DNA of 16,354 nt from contig JAJRSY010000087.1 in NCBI GenBank assembly GCA_024278565.1, positions 1 through 16,354 of the forward strand, written 5' to 3'. The position numbers and the translations under genes are program-made. Numbering within the stretch: the stretch's first letter is position 1; every line of letters starts with the position of its first letter. The notes under the pieces are model-generated. The model was not told the DNA's origin and did not search any database. It saw only the letters and a list, made by a program, of their open reading frames with translations. Source of the DNA: Bacteroidota bacterium. GTDB lineage: Bacteria > Bacteroidota > Bacteroidia > Flavobacteriales > Flavobacteriaceae. Below are positions 5,313 through 15,503 of the stretch, piece after piece.

Positions 5313-8300
5313 TTGTTTGGGGGAACGCAGTCGATACCGCAAATTTGGAGAATGAATGGTCGTAAAAGAAAAGGGCGGTCAAGTTTTTACTCAGGGCATA
5401 ATCGACCTGAAACTTGATTGAAAATAGGTTTTGGCCCGAGGTGATCTGATTGCTATCCAAATCAAGATTTCTGATTATGGTAAGGTTATCTCTCATGGTA
5501 ATATCGGCCTTTAGGTTCAAATCACCTTTTAAACGTGTTTTGGTACCGCCTATGGTGGTTACAAACTTGACATCTTTGATTCGATAGCCCAAGCCCAATG
5601 TATATTCCTTACCATTATTTTCAGTCAATAGATTGTTGTCAAGGCTTAACGATAGCATACGGTCTGTTCGTACCTCGGCCAACACACTGACCGAGTTCTT
5701 CATTTCAAAATCTACCCGCAATAAGGGGTTGAACTGGTCGGTCAGTACCACGTTGTTTAATATAAAATCAGGCATTAGATCCAAGGTTGCGGTATTTATG
5801 GGACCTAGAGGTTGCGGCCCTATGGGATCCTTCTCCCATGCCACTCGGTCGGCGGTCGCTTGCGTCTTTTCTAAATTAGTCTGAAAAGAATTGATGCTAT
5901 ATGCCGCCCGATACCCATGGCTCAATGAAAAACGCTTGAACTTTTTCTTAAACCATTTCTTGCGCATCAGGCCTGTATATTTCAAGTTCCAATTAGGAAT
6001 CGGTATGTCACGAAACGCATCTAAATTCACCCTGTTGACATCTTGGCCTGTATAGGCCGCAAAAAAAGCGGGCAACAGTACATCTTGCTGTGTTTTTCCA
6101 TATTTTTCAGGAAATCCGTCAGCAGGATCTATAACACCGGGCACGTCGCCTCGATCACTTACCAATCGGTTGGCTATGGTGATCCTATTTTCCTTGAACT
6201 TTTGAAAGTTCTTTGAATCGAACCCATCGCTCTTACCAAAACTGCTGCCGATCATCATGGTTGAGATACTGAAACTACCAAAACTATTGCCCAACTGATT
6301 AATATAAGGGTCATCTTCTCTAGAATCAACCTTAAAATTTTCTTGATAACTGTTCGAATATTGCCGGTCGGCCACCAAATCTATTGTCAGATCACGTATA
6401 GGCTGTACAGTAGCCGTTATATTCAATTGTTTGTTGGTGCGTTCGATATACTGTTCGTTAAAGTCAGAAAATTCAGTTAACCAACCGTTACGTGCCGCTT
6501 CAAACCGCACATCGGCCTGACTGCCGAAAACAAAACCCAAGGTGGGTCTTACGGTGCCCACAAAACCAATCGATTGGGTATACCCTGGCAACACCTTGCC
6601 GTTGCTCTCATTGTAATTGATGTTCAAACGTTTGACCATGGTAACGATATCTACCACGGTATTGAAAAGTCCGCTTGTTTTTCTTGGTCCTTTTCCGACG
6701 CCTTTGACTGGATTGCCCGCCTTGTCTTTTCGAACTGGTGCGGCATTCGCCTTTGTTTTACCGTCACGTTTCTTCAACCCGATAAGATCGTACAATTTTT
6801 GCATTGACAAAGATGCGGTCAAATTGTGGGTATTTGCGTTCTGTACGGTGTTTATATTCTCTCCTGCCACTTCACGTAACGCATCTCCGCCACGTTGCCA
6901 ATCAAAATTACTGCTGTAGGTATATTGTGAGCTAATGAAATCCAATGCCGGAATTTTACTGAAGGGCAACTCATAATTAAGCTCCATATTCTGGGCATGG
7001 CGGTTGGGTTCTCCCAAATCAAAGAAACCGTCCCATAATACCAAATCATTATCTATCATGGAATTCGGATTGCCCTCTTCCTCAAAATAATTTCTAACGA
7101 TATTGTTGTTGCTGGCCGTTAAATTCAACCGCAGCGACTTGGTCAAACTATAGTTGACCGCATACTGCCAGTTGAACTGGTAGTTGCGTTGCTGTAATGT
7201 CGGAAGCACCAAAAAATTTACATCTTTTTCCTTTACACCTCGAAACTGCTGTTGGTTGAACTGCCTGTTGATGTTCGAATTCACCGATATAGTGGTCGGC
7301 AACACACTAAGGTTAAGATCTTTGAGCCATTTCCAATATTTTCCAGTAAAGAGGGAGTCTTTTTTTGCAAACGGTGCTACCTCCACCGGCTTAAAGGCAT
7401 GGTTGTACACAAAACCAGTTACCACGCTTTGGTCCCTCAGGCTGGCGATCTCAAAATCACGGTGCTCTATTTCATTGTATGAATAGTTAAAGGTAAAGTT
7501 CTCGATATCGTAAAAATTGGCATCGGCATTCTCGCCCCTTTGTTTGCTTACACCGATTAAATTGATACTGGTTCTTTTGGTATAATCCTCGGCCTGCTCC
7601 AATACATCATCTTTGTCTTGTTGGGTAGTTGCAGCATCTATTCGGTCATTCAACTTTAGGTCATCGTAGACCGGGTCAAACTCAGGAGTAATCAATTGTT
7701 CTGATATACCGTAGTTGAACGGAATCTGTACACCCCATTTCCTGGGAAGCAGCTGCCCCACATTGACATTGGTCACCACGTCGTACGACATGGCATCTTC
7801 CCTTGAACGTTCATTGGGCATTTGATCTATGGTCCCGAAACCAGAGGTGCTTGATCCGCCCGTGGCTGTTATATTGGCAAAATCGGCAAAGTTCGCATCA
7901 ATGGCAGCGACTGTTGCCCAACCGCCGTTATTATCCAATCCGGCCAAACGCAGTTCGTTGAACCAAACCTCTCCTCGGGCGGACAGGTTATCGGTATTTT
8001 TCACACCCACCATCATACTTCTGATACTTCCTAAAGAAGGATTACCTTTTATACCTATACGAGCCCTACCCAATGTTCTGGGCGCAAATTCATCTACAGG
8101 GATCACTTCACCGTTCTCGACCTCAAAAAACCGTGCCTCGGTCAGGTTACCTCCTGCAATCCATGCTGATTTCACCTTGTTCAGGTCGCTAAGTGAAATA
8201 TCCATTTCATTGACATCGGGCCAAATCGTACTTTGAGTGGGAGCGATTTCTGAAGTGAACTGCAGTGGGAGTTCTATCTGATAGTAATTTTCCGAAAAAT

Positions 8301-11300
8301 CGGTACCTATGCGTAAAAAGCCCACCAAAGGGGTATCATCATCTGCATAATCGTTATTTGCGATTTTCTCTGCATGCATGAACATCTTGATTTTCTTGTA
8401 CTGCCGAATATCAATATTCAGGCTCTTGAACACCCCACGAGAGTCTTCAGGTTCCAAATTTTCAACCACAAACGACAACGATTGCTCATTTTGGCGTATA
8501 ATGGTGTTGTTGTTGTTCAGCCGTTCTCGAATTACCCCAGGTGGCAAAACATAGGGTATGGGCATACGGTTCTGGTTTTCCTCTATATTGACCGCATTCA
8601 CATCAATCACGGTATTGTCATCAGAGGGATCTGGATCCACATTGATATCCTGCAGGTTTTTGGTATAGGTACGCCAATCGCCACGCACCAGATCCAAGGT
8701 AGCAAAACGCAGTACCGTGGGACCGTTGAAACCGGTAAGGTACATTCGCATAAAACTGATAGACCTGAAATCGGTTATGCCCCCAATAGCATCGGTAAAA
8801 TCACTAAGGGGAATTTTATACTGGATCCAACGCCTATTCACCTGACTTTTATCGGGCACCTCACTTGTTGGAACCGGGGCTGTTTCAAGAATATCGGTAA
8901 CATATTTATCATCAATGGTGGTGTTCGGTTTTATTTGAATGCGGTACTCGAAATAACTGTTTATCGTGTTCATGGTCAGGTCACGGTCAATATCCTCCAC
9001 ATCGGGCAAGGTGTTTGACCCCCTGTTTGTATTGTTGACAGCCACGGGTGAATTGCCATCTGGGTTGTTGAAATCTAAATAACGTTCTAAAATATCACCC
9101 TCCCTGTTCAAATAGTATTGGTAGTTGTCAAGGGCAGGGTCGTCACCATCATTGTTCACATAAATAGAAGCCTCATCTGCATCGTTCAAACCATCAAAAC
9201 CAATATCTTGAAGGCTTCTGTTTGTCTCATCGGCATCAAATGCATACACCAAGGCTTGTGTTGCGGGCACCTTGCCCCAATCGGTATCTCTGACCAGATC
9301 ATTGCTATTGACCCCCGGTAGACCATTTTCGTACTGTTTTCTTCCATCTTTTAGAATATCCTCAGAGATATTTCCGAAATTCAAAACCAGTTCGCCCGGG
9401 GTATTGGTAATACCGTCAACATAGGGATCCAGAATCCAAAACTGTACGAACTCAACATTCGCCTGTTCAAAATTGGTACTGCTCAACGAACGCATGATAC
9501 CTGCCCACTTCTCATTGGGCTGCAAATTATCAAAAGCGGCATTGTTGTTGTACGGCCCCTTTTGGTTCGGGTAGTAATTGATGTTCAATGTATTCTGAAC
9601 CTGTGTCTGCCCTGCAGCGACATCTTGGTTAAAAAGTCGATTGATAAAGATCCTTCTCGTCTCGTTCACCGACATATCGCTTTCAGAAATACCAGAAGGC
9701 CGCTGGTTGGGAACATAAAAAATGGGGTCAATGGTATACCATGACATTTTTGCCCTATGGTGACCTGTACCCAAACCTATGTTACCCTCTTTAAGATTAT
9801 CATTGTCGGGCACACTTGCCAAGGTCCAGCCCAAAGATGAACGAATGTCGATCAGGGCCTGTGCTCCTTCAAAATCATCGAGATATGTGGTGGTCTCTCC
9901 TTGAAAGTCGGCATTTTTTGGGGAGTTTGGCCTTAACCAGGCCACCTCGGCCCTGACCGATACGTTCGACGGCACATCGGTATCGATATTGGGCAATTTA
10001 TTTACCAATCGTGTCAAGAAGGGCACCTCGGTCGAATAGTTTCCGTTCAGGCCGAAAATAGAATTGTTCACCGGCTCAACCCCAAAATTCGCTTTTTGGG
10101 TCAGTGGCCGTTCGTTCAAGTTCAATAAGGTACCCCCCAGTACAAAATTTTTACTGAATTGATGCTCTACATTAACCCCTGTAAAACGTCGGGTCTGCTG
10201 TCCGAAAACAGCATTGTTCTCTACCGATATATTAATGGGGGTATTGGAAGCTTCCAAACTGGGATCCAAGATCTGTACCGTACCCGCTTGATAATTTACC
10301 GTATAATCAATACCTTCTTGCAACTGTCTACCACCTGCCGTAACACGTACCGAGCCCCTAGGCACATTGAATGCACCAATTGGAATACCGTTGCTTCCCT
10401 CTGATTTGTACCGCCCTTTCAACAAAAACTTGTTCTTCGCCGGGTTTTGCAATGATGCCGCTTTGGTAAGTTCGTACATGTCTCGAAAAACATATTTCTC
10501 TTGGTTTTTATTATAGCTTTGTTCATTGTTGTAATCTCCGTTATTACCCAGTACATCAAATAGGAACTCCCCAAAAGGCTCGGTTTTTGTGAAAATGATG
10601 AGTCCGTTTTGAGTGTTCACGGTCAAACCGGGCATAAAATCAAAGAAGCCATCGCCCCCAGGCTGCACATCGTTATAAACATTCAGGCGATCTAGATTGA
10701 AAACATCTAAAAGTATACGTTCTTGTAAGGGTTTGTTACCGTTTATTGGAGCAGGAAAATCAACGACCGGCGTAATATAGTTTCTTGGTGTGGGATCCGA
10801 ATACAGAATGTTCAATTTAAAATCTTCTTGACTCAATCTAAAGGCACCAGTGGCATAAATGTTTTTCATCATCAGATCCCATATAGGATCGGTGATATTG
10901 GTCACATTGCTCTTCAACAATTTCAAGATCAAGGTGTTGTTCTCAATTATGGGATTAACGCCTGGTGCAACCGTGGTGGCATCTAGCCCCCCATTGGCAA
11001 ACTCACCCACTTGAAATACCTCACCTTTGACGGTATATTGAAACGCAACGGCCAAAACCTCATCATTGCTCAATCGCTGGTTCAACGAAATATAGCCCAA
11101 TTGCGAATTAAAATCGAAATCCCTGCCTTGATCCAGTTTTCTTGCATTCTCTAAAATAGCATAATCAAAACCTTGATTTACTGGATAGCCCTGTATATTG
11201 AACCCGCTCTCCACAGTTGCTATATCACGGATCGATTGCGTCAATGCACCACTACCAATCTTCATTGGATCAAAGTCGTTCGCATCATTTCGTGGGAAGG

Positions 11301-12459
11301 GACTTGTAGGGTCAAAAAAACCCGCAGGTATAATCGTCTGCCCCAATCTTGTCTTGGCCGGGTCAGACTCACCGAGATCTTGAAGAGCCACCACATTTCT
11401 AACATTCAGGGTCTGCTGGCTTCTGTTGGTCACCCATACCTCAAGCCTGGTAATCTGAACTTGACTTCTTATGTACGGGTAGTTTTCAAGGGCGGCATCG
11501 TAATTGTCCCTAAAGTACTGTGATAGAAAAAAGTGTTTGTCCTCGTCATAGTCTAAAGCTGTTATCGAAAAATCATTAACCGTACCACCACCTTGGGCAA
11601 CGACCGTATTATTTTGCGAATTTTGTTCTGAGAATACGGCAGTCACCCTGGTCTTGCCAAATTGCAATTGGGTCTTCACCCCAAAAAGGCTCTGTGCACC
11701 GGTAATCAAAGAACTGTTGAGCGGCATGTTCACATTACCCACTTCAATACTTTGAAGAATATCATCTTCTGTGGGCGTATAATCCAACTTCACTATATTT
11801 TGGAAATCGAAAGTTGCCTCGGTATCGTAGTTTGCGGTCACCTGTAAGCGTTCACCGATCATACCCAACATACTCAAACTAATACGCTGGTCAAAATCAA
11901 AAGAAAGATTGGTCCGGTTTCTCGGTGACAAAGAAGGGTTGTCATTCTTTTGCCAAATAATGCCTAGGTCCATAGCTACCGAACCCTGCGGAACCACTTC
12001 AATGGTATTGCCCCCAAAAACAGATTGAAAAAAGTTGTTGTTCACATAGAAATTGGGAAGCAGGTTTTTTCGGGCTTCGTCACTACCTTCCTTTTTGCCT
12101 GAATATGCATCGGCCTTTTCTTTGAAATAATCTTTCATACCCTCTTTGCGCACCAAATCAAAATATTGTTCTGGGGTAAGAATGATAGGGTAGCTTATAT
12201 CGAAGTTGCCAATACTTTCATTATAGATATACCGGTCAGATTTTGGGTCATAAATATATTTGGAAACAATACTTTCAGGATTTTTAAGAACAAGTTTTCC
12301 GAGAGCGAAACCTGTCTTCACAGAATCGGTCTCTTGCCCGTTCGATTCCTCTTCACCGGTTTCTTGGGCGTATGAATTCTCAGTAGCCACAAAAAACAGA
12401 ATGAACAGGAAGAAAAGCTTAAATGAAGATTTAAGTATTTGTTTTGCCCCTTTTTTCAA
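5269..12459 (-). CDS. sprA: SprA, outer-membrane translocon of the type IX secretion / gliding system
   Basis: 2396-residue giant outer-membrane beta-barrel. In Flavobacterium johnsoniae SprA forms the T9SS conduit through which cargo such as gliding adhesins leaves the periplasm. The N-terminus is a clear Sec signal peptide: charged MKKGAKQILK, hydrophobic 14-25, probable cleavage after SYA (about residue 31). Two regions look like SprA N-terminal repeat domains: around 150-290 (with a GNVNMPLNSSLITGAQSLFG stretch) and a similar one around 800-860 (NSIFGLNGNYS). Later come a conserved YLDDFEGA stretch and many alternating beta strands, ending in FTLRYNFGN. Length matches the family. The start is TTG: an in-frame stop lies just upstream, and no ATG occurs before the mature region. 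It begins 5 nt after ruvA, implying co-transcription. The last codons lie in a tandem repeat. No frameshift is seen. Confidence 0.96.
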   Translation of the reverse strand: MKKGAKQILKSSFKLFFLFILFFVATENSYAQETGEEESNGQETDSVKTGFALGKLVLKNPESIVSKYIYDPKSDRYIYNESIGNFDISYPIILTPEQYFDLVRKEGMKDYFKEKADAYSGKKEGSDEARKNLLPNFYVNNNFFQSVFGGNTIEVVPQGSVAMDLGIIWQKNDNPSLSPRNRTNLSFDFDQRISLSMLGMIGERLQVTANYDTEATFDFQNIVKLDYTPTEDDILQSIEVGNVNMPLNSSLITGAQSLFGVKTQLQFGKTRVTAVFSEQNSQNNTVVAQGGGTVNDFSITALDYDEDKHFFLSQYFRDNYDAALENYPYIRSQVQITRLEVWVTNRSQQTLNVRNVVALQDLGESDPAKTRLGQTIIPAGFFDPTSPFPRNDANDFDPMKIGSGALTQSIRDIATVESGFNIQGYPVNQGFDYAILENARKLDQGRDFDFNSQLGYISLNQRLSNDEVLAVAFQYTVKGEVFQVGEFANGGLDATTVAPGVNPIIENNTLILKLLKSNVTNITDPIWDLMMKNIYATGAFRLSQEDFKLNILYSDPTPRNYITPVVDFPAPINGNKPLQERILLDVFNLDRLNVYNDVQPGGDGFFDFMPGLTVNTQNGLIIFTKTEPFGEFLFDVLGNNGDYNNEQSYNKNQEKYVFRDMYELTKAASLQNPAKNKFLLKGRYKSEGSNGIPIGAFNVPRGSVRVTAGGRQLQEGIDYTVNYQAGTVQILDPSLEASNTPINISVENNAVFGQQTRRFTGVNVEHQFSKNFVLGGTLLNLNERPLTQKANFGVEPVNNSIFGLNGNYSTEVPFLTRLVNKLPNIDTDVPSNVSVRAEVAWLRPNSPKNADFQGETTTYLDDFEGAQALIDIRSSLGWTLASVPDNDNLKEGNIGLGTGHHRAKMSWYTIDPIFYVPNQRPSGISESDMSVNETRRIFINRLFNQDVAAGQTQVQNTLNINYYPNQKGPYNNNAAFDNLQPNEKWAGIMRSLSSTNFEQANVEFVQFWILDPYVDGITNTPGELVLNFGNISEDILKDGRKQYENGLPGVNSNDLVRDTDWGKVPATQALVYAFDADETNRSLQDIGFDGLNDADEASIYVNNDGDDPALDNYQYYLNREGDILERYLDFNNPDGNSPVAVNNTNRGSNTLPDVEDIDRDLTMNTINSYFEYRIQIKPNTTIDDKYVTDILETAPVPTSEVPDKSQVNRRWIQYKIPLSDFTDAIGGITDFRSISFMRMYLTGFNGPTVLRFATLDLVRGDWRTYTKNLQDINVDPDPSDDNTVIDVNAVNIEENQNRMPIPYVLPPGVIRERLNNNNTIIRQNEQSLSFVVENLEPEDSRGVFKSLNIDIRQYKKIKMFMHAEKIANNDYADDDTPLVGFLRIGTDFSENYYQIELPLQFTSEIAPTQSTIWPDVNEMDISLSDLNKVKSAWIAGGNLTEARFFEVENGEVIPVDEFAPRTLGRARIGIKGNPSLGSIRSMMVGVKNTDNLSARGEVWFNELRLAGLDNNGGWATVAAIDANFADFANITATGGSSTSGFGTIDQMPNERSREDAMSYDVVTNVNVGQLLPRKWGVQIPFNYGISEQLITPEFDPVYDDLKLNDRIDAATTQQDKDDVLEQAEDYTKRTSINLIGVSKQRGENADANFYDIENFTFNYSYNEIEHRDFEIASLRDQSVVTGFVYNHAFKPVEVAPFAKKDSLFTGKYWKWLKDLNLSVLPTTISVNSNINRQFNQQQFRGVKEKDVNFLVLPTLQQRNYQFNWQYAVNYSLTKSLRLNLTASNNNIVRNYFEEEGNPNSMIDNDLVLWDGFFDLGEPNRHAQNMELNYELPFSKIPALDFISSQYTYSSNFDWQRGGDALREVAGENINTVQNANTHNLTASLSMQKLYDLIGLKKRDGKTKANAAPVRKDKAGNPVKGVGKGPRKTSGLFNTVVDIVTMVKRLNINYNESNGKVLPGYTQSIGFVGTVRPTLGFVFGSQADVRFEAARNGWLTEFSDFNEQYIERTNKQLNITATVQPIRDLTIDLVADRQYSNSYQENFKVDSREDDPYINQLGNSFGSFSISTMMIGSSFGKSDGFDSKNFQKFKENRITIANRLVSDRGDVPGVIDPADGFPEKYGKTQQDVLLPAFFAAYTGQDVNRVNLDAFRDIPIPNWNLKYTGLMRKKWFKKKFKRFSLSHGYRAAYSINSFQTNLEKTQATADRVAWEKDPIGPQPLGPINTATLDLMPDFILNNVVLTDQFNPLLRVDFEMKNSVSVLAEVRTDRMLSLSLDNNLLTENNGKEYTLGLGYRIKDVKFVTTIGGTKTRLKGDLNLKADITMRDNLTIIRNLDLDSNQITSGQNLFSIKFQVDYALSKNLTALFFYDHSFSKFAVSTAFPQTSINTGFTLRYNFGN

Positions 12460-12464
12460 ACTCG

Positions 12465-13046
12465 TTACAAATTTTTAAGCGCGTGTTTTATGATGTTCTC
12501 CACGCTTAGCGAAGGGTCTTGGATCAGTACTTTGTCGACAGCTTTTTCTGCCTGTCTTCTAACAAACCCAAGAACTTCTAAAGCAGATAACGCTTCATCT
12601 TTATTTGTATTGTTCGAGTTATCGGAAACTTCATTGATATCATAGACTTTCAAGACCTTGTCCCTCAGATCTAAAATCACCCTTTGAGCCGTTTTAGCAC
12701 CAATACCTTTGACAGACTGAATTGTAGGAACATCACCATTGGCAATAGCATCTCGCACTTGCACGGGAGACAAAGAAGAGAGCATTGTTCTTGCGGTACT
12801 CGTACCAATACCTGAAACTGACAATAAAAGACGAAAAATCTGTCTTTCAGATTTTTCTGAAAAACCGAAAAGTGTGTGTGAATCTTCCTTAACCTGTAAA
12901 TGCGTAAACAAACTAATATTCTCTCCTTCTCCAATTTTAGAAAAGGTATGTAACGATATGTTCACAAAATAGCCCACCCCAGCACATTCGATAACGAGGT
13001 TGGTCGGGTTTTTCTCTATCAGTTTACCTTTTAAATGGTGGATCAT
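12465..13046 (-). CDS. ruvA: Holliday junction branch migration protein RuvA
   Basis: 193-residue cytoplasmic DNA-binding subunit of RuvAB, which binds four-way junctions and loads the RuvB helicase. Domain I (about 1-63) is the OB-fold starting MIHHLKGKL, with TLFGF at 58-62. Domain II carries two helix-hairpin-helix motifs, VSGIG (77-81) and VKGIGAKTAQRVILDLRDK (112-130). After an Asn-rich linker (141-148) comes the RuvB-binding domain III (about 150-193, with ALEVLGF). Size and domain order are normal. Starts at ATG, 44 nt after maeB, and ends 5 nt before sprA. ruvB and ruvC are not in the window. The link to sprA is probably operon history rather than function. Confidence 0.96.
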   Translation of the reverse strand: MIHHLKGKLIEKNPTNLVIECAGVGYFVNISLHTFSKIGEGENISLFTHLQVKEDSHTLFGFSEKSERQIFRLLLSVSGIGTSTARTMLSSLSPVQVRDAIANGDVPTIQSVKGIGAKTAQRVILDLRDKVLKVYDINEVSDNSNNTNKDEALSALEVLGFVRRQAEKAVDKVLIQDPSLSVENIIKHALKNL

Positions 13047-13090
13047 GGGTTGTTGTGAATTGTTTATTGCTTATTGTTAATTGCCCAATA
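13047..13090. repeat. Short CAATAA/CAATT-rich spacer between maeB and ruvA
   Basis: The minus strand contains near-tandem short words (CAATTAA, CAATAAG, CAATAAA, CAATTCA, CAACAA) in a 44-nt spacer. Such low-complexity A/T-rich runs occur in many Bacteroidota intergenic regions. No promoter or terminator is recognisable in it. Confidence 0.4.
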
Positions 13091-15388
13091 TCATTTACCC
13101 GACAATTTTGCTTTTTTTCGTTTTTCCCTTTCCTGTACATCGATTACGGCCACTGCTGTCATATTGACGATTTCATTCACATCAGCGCCCAATTGCAGTA
13201 TGTGCACTGATTTTCTCAAGCCCATCATAATAGGGCCTATGGAGTCGGCTTTATTCAATTCTTTCAGCAATTTGTAGGTAATATTCGCCGATTCTAAATT
13301 TGGAAAAATCAAGGTGTTCACTTTCTTGCCCGCTAATTTCGAAAAAGGAAATATTTTTTGGTGCAATTCTTTATTCAATGCAAAATCTATCTGTAATTCA
13401 CCATCAACAATTAGGTCTGGGTTACTGTCGTGCAATATTTTCACAGCTTCACAAACTTTTCTTGAATTTTTGTGATCTGATGATCCAAAATTGGCGTATG
13501 ACAACAGTGCAATTACTGGTTCAAAACCAAAAGTTGTCGCCAAATTCGCTGTCATTTGGGCTATTTCAGCTATTTCTTCAGCCGTGGGATCGATATTAAT
13601 TGAAGTATCAGCCACAAATAGAGCCCCTCGCTGTGTATTCATTATATTAACGGTTGCTGCCCGCTTTACATTTGCAGCCCTACCAATAACTTCAAAAATG
13701 GGTTTCACAACCGTGGGGTAAGCTCTAGAATATCCAGAGATCATACCATCGGCATCTCCCTCCAATACCATCATTGAGCCATAATAATTACGTTCGCGCA
13801 TTTTTGTCCTGGCTCCGTACAAGGTCGTACCTTTTCTCTTTGTCCCCTCCCAGTACCGAGTTGCATAATGGTTTCTTTTTTCAACAGATTCTTTTGTTTT
13901 AGGGTCAATAATGCAAATATCCGCATCAAACTCAAGCTCTTTCATGAGTTCTAAAATAGCCGCTTTGTTACCTAACAATATTGGTTCGGCAATACCTTCT
14001 TCATATACAATTTGGGCCGCTTTTAGAATGTCTAAATGGTTGCCTTCAGCAAATACTATTTTCTTGGGGTTGGTCTTCGCCCGACTGTGCAGCATGCGTA
14101 CTACTTTATTGTCACTACCTGAACGTTGCATCAGTTCTTCCTCATATTGACCCCAATCTTCAATTGGCTCTTTGGCCACACCACTTTCCATCGCCGCCCG
14201 TGCCACCGCTGGGGGGATTTTATAAATAAGCCTTGGGTCAAAGGGTTTCGGAATGATATACTCCTTGCCAAAGGTCAATCTTGTTTCACCATAAGCAATA
14301 TTCACTTCTTCTGGCACAGATTCTCTTGTTAATTCTGCCAACGCTTTAACAGCCGCCATTTTCATGGCTTCGTTTATTGAAGTAGCCCTAACATCTAATG
14401 CTCCTCTAAAAATAAAAGGAAATCCTAATACATTATTAACCTGATTCGGATGATCTGACCGGCCGGTTGCCATAATAATATCCTTTCTGGTTTTAATCGC
14501 AAGCTCATACTTTATTTCTGGATCTGGGTTTGCCATGGCAAAAACAATAGGGTCTTTGACCATTGACAATAACATTTTCGGGCTGACCACATCGGCTATC
14601 GAAAGGCCTATAAAAACATCAGCTCCGTTCATGGCCTCTTCCAAGGTGTTTATTTTTCGATCTGTCGCAAATTCAAGTTTCTCTTTGGTCAAATTCTCGC
14701 GATCATTACGAATGACCCCCTTACTGTCCAACATAACTATATTGTCACCAGAAGCCCCAAAAGCCTTATATAGTCTTGTACAGGATATTGCCGCAGCACC
14801 TGCCCCGCTAATCACAATCTTGACCTCAGCCATTTTTTTATTCGTAATTTCAACAGCGTTCAACAAAGCGGCGGCAGATATAATAGCCGTACCATGTTGG
14901 TCATCGTGCATTACGGGAATATCGAGCTCTTCTTTCAATCGACGCTCGATTTCGAAAGCCTCGGGTGCTTTTATATCCTCTAAATTGATTCCCCCAAAGG
15001 TTGGGGCAATCATTTTTACGGTCTCCACGAACTTGTCCACATCCTCCGTATCGATCTCAATATCCATTCCATCTATATCGGCAAAAATCTTAAAAAGCAG
15101 GCTTTTTCCTTCCATTACGGGCTTTGAGGCTTCAGGCCCTATATTGCCCAGGCCCAATACGGCGGTACCGTTTGAAATTATCGCCACCAAATTTCCCTTC
15201 GACGTGTACTTGTACACATTTTTCTTGTCTTTTTTAATCTCTAAACATGGTTCGGCCACACCTGGCGAATAAGCCAAGGCCAAATCTCGCTGGGTAGCGT
15301 ACGGTTTTGTTGGCACTATTTTTATTTTTCCCGGCTGGGGTTTTGCATGATAAATAAGTGCTTCACGTCTTATCTTTTGTTTGCTCAT
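13091..15388 (-). CDS. maeB: NADP-dependent malic enzyme with phosphotransacetylase-like C-terminal domain
   Basis: 765-residue MaeB-type enzyme (E. coli MaeB is about 759), oxidatively decarboxylating malate to pyruvate and CO2 with NADP and so supplying NADPH and pyruvate. The malic enzyme N-terminal domain (about 18-160) has Y40 followed by SPGVAEPC, the likely catalytic K95 in VMEGKSLLF, and acidic metal-site candidates E137-D138 and D162-D163 (HDDQHGTA). The nucleotide-binding domain starts at VVISGAGAAA (about 190-200, GxGxxA type); the NADP preference is taken from the family. From about 427 a phosphotransacetylase-like domain follows (KIVFAEGN onward, late GADVNEIVNMTAVAV), considered regulatory, for example for acetyl-CoA sensing, rather than catalytic. 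Starts at ATG. Upstream only a weak promoter match is seen (TTG at 15468-15470, TAAATTCA at 15441-15448, 19 bp apart). Confidence 0.95.
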   Translation of the reverse strand: MSKQKIRREALIYHAKPQPGKIKIVPTKPYATQRDLALAYSPGVAEPCLEIKKDKKNVYKYTSKGNLVAIISNGTAVLGLGNIGPEASKPVMEGKSLLFKIFADIDGMDIEIDTEDVDKFVETVKMIAPTFGGINLEDIKAPEAFEIERRLKEELDIPVMHDDQHGTAIISAAALLNAVEITNKKMAEVKIVISGAGAAAISCTRLYKAFGASGDNIVMLDSKGVIRNDRENLTKEKLEFATDRKINTLEEAMNGADVFIGLSIADVVSPKMLLSMVKDPIVFAMANPDPEIKYELAIKTRKDIIMATGRSDHPNQVNNVLGFPFIFRGALDVRATSINEAMKMAAVKALAELTRESVPEEVNIAYGETRLTFGKEYIIPKPFDPRLIYKIPPAVARAAMESGVAKEPIEDWGQYEEELMQRSGSDNKVVRMLHSRAKTNPKKIVFAEGNHLDILKAAQIVYEEGIAEPILLGNKAAILELMKELEFDADICIIDPKTKESVEKRNHYATRYWEGTKRKGTTLYGARTKMRERNYYGSMMVLEGDADGMISGYSRAYPTVVKPIFEVIGRAANVKRAATVNIMNTQRGALFVADTSINIDPTAEEIAEIAQMTANLATTFGFEPVIALLSYANFGSSDHKNSRKVCEAVKILHDSNPDLIVDGELQIDFALNKELHQKIFPFSKLAGKKVNTLIFPNLESANITYKLLKELNKADSIGPIMMGLRKSVHILQLGADVNEIVNMTAVAVIDVQEREKRKKAKLSGK

Positions 15389-15503
15389 ATAGTAACGTTT
15401 AGGAAAAATAAAATTAGTCGTCTTCTTGATAAAAAGATGTTGAATTTACAGAATCGTTTTTAAAAATCAACAAAAACCTTTCTTAAATTGAAAATGTAGG
15501 AAG

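Noticed and set aside
4974..5342. 122-residue minus-strand ORF and 117-residue plus-strand ORF (5002-5355) over the repeat
   Set aside because: Both are made of a threefold repeated string (NPPKNHLP.. and GGRWFFGGFN.. types) translated from the non-coding tandem repeat. They overlap sprA or the gcvH promoter and look like no known protein.
8374..9018. 214-residue plus-strand ORF inside sprA, and a similar 245-residue one inside maeB (14535-15272)
   Set aside because: Antisense shadows of strongly conserved genes; no recognisable domain, no own promoter.
15389..15503. Terminator after the MFS gene
   Set aside because: Only a weak GTTTTT/AAAAAC pairing with a long A/T loop and no following T-run was found.
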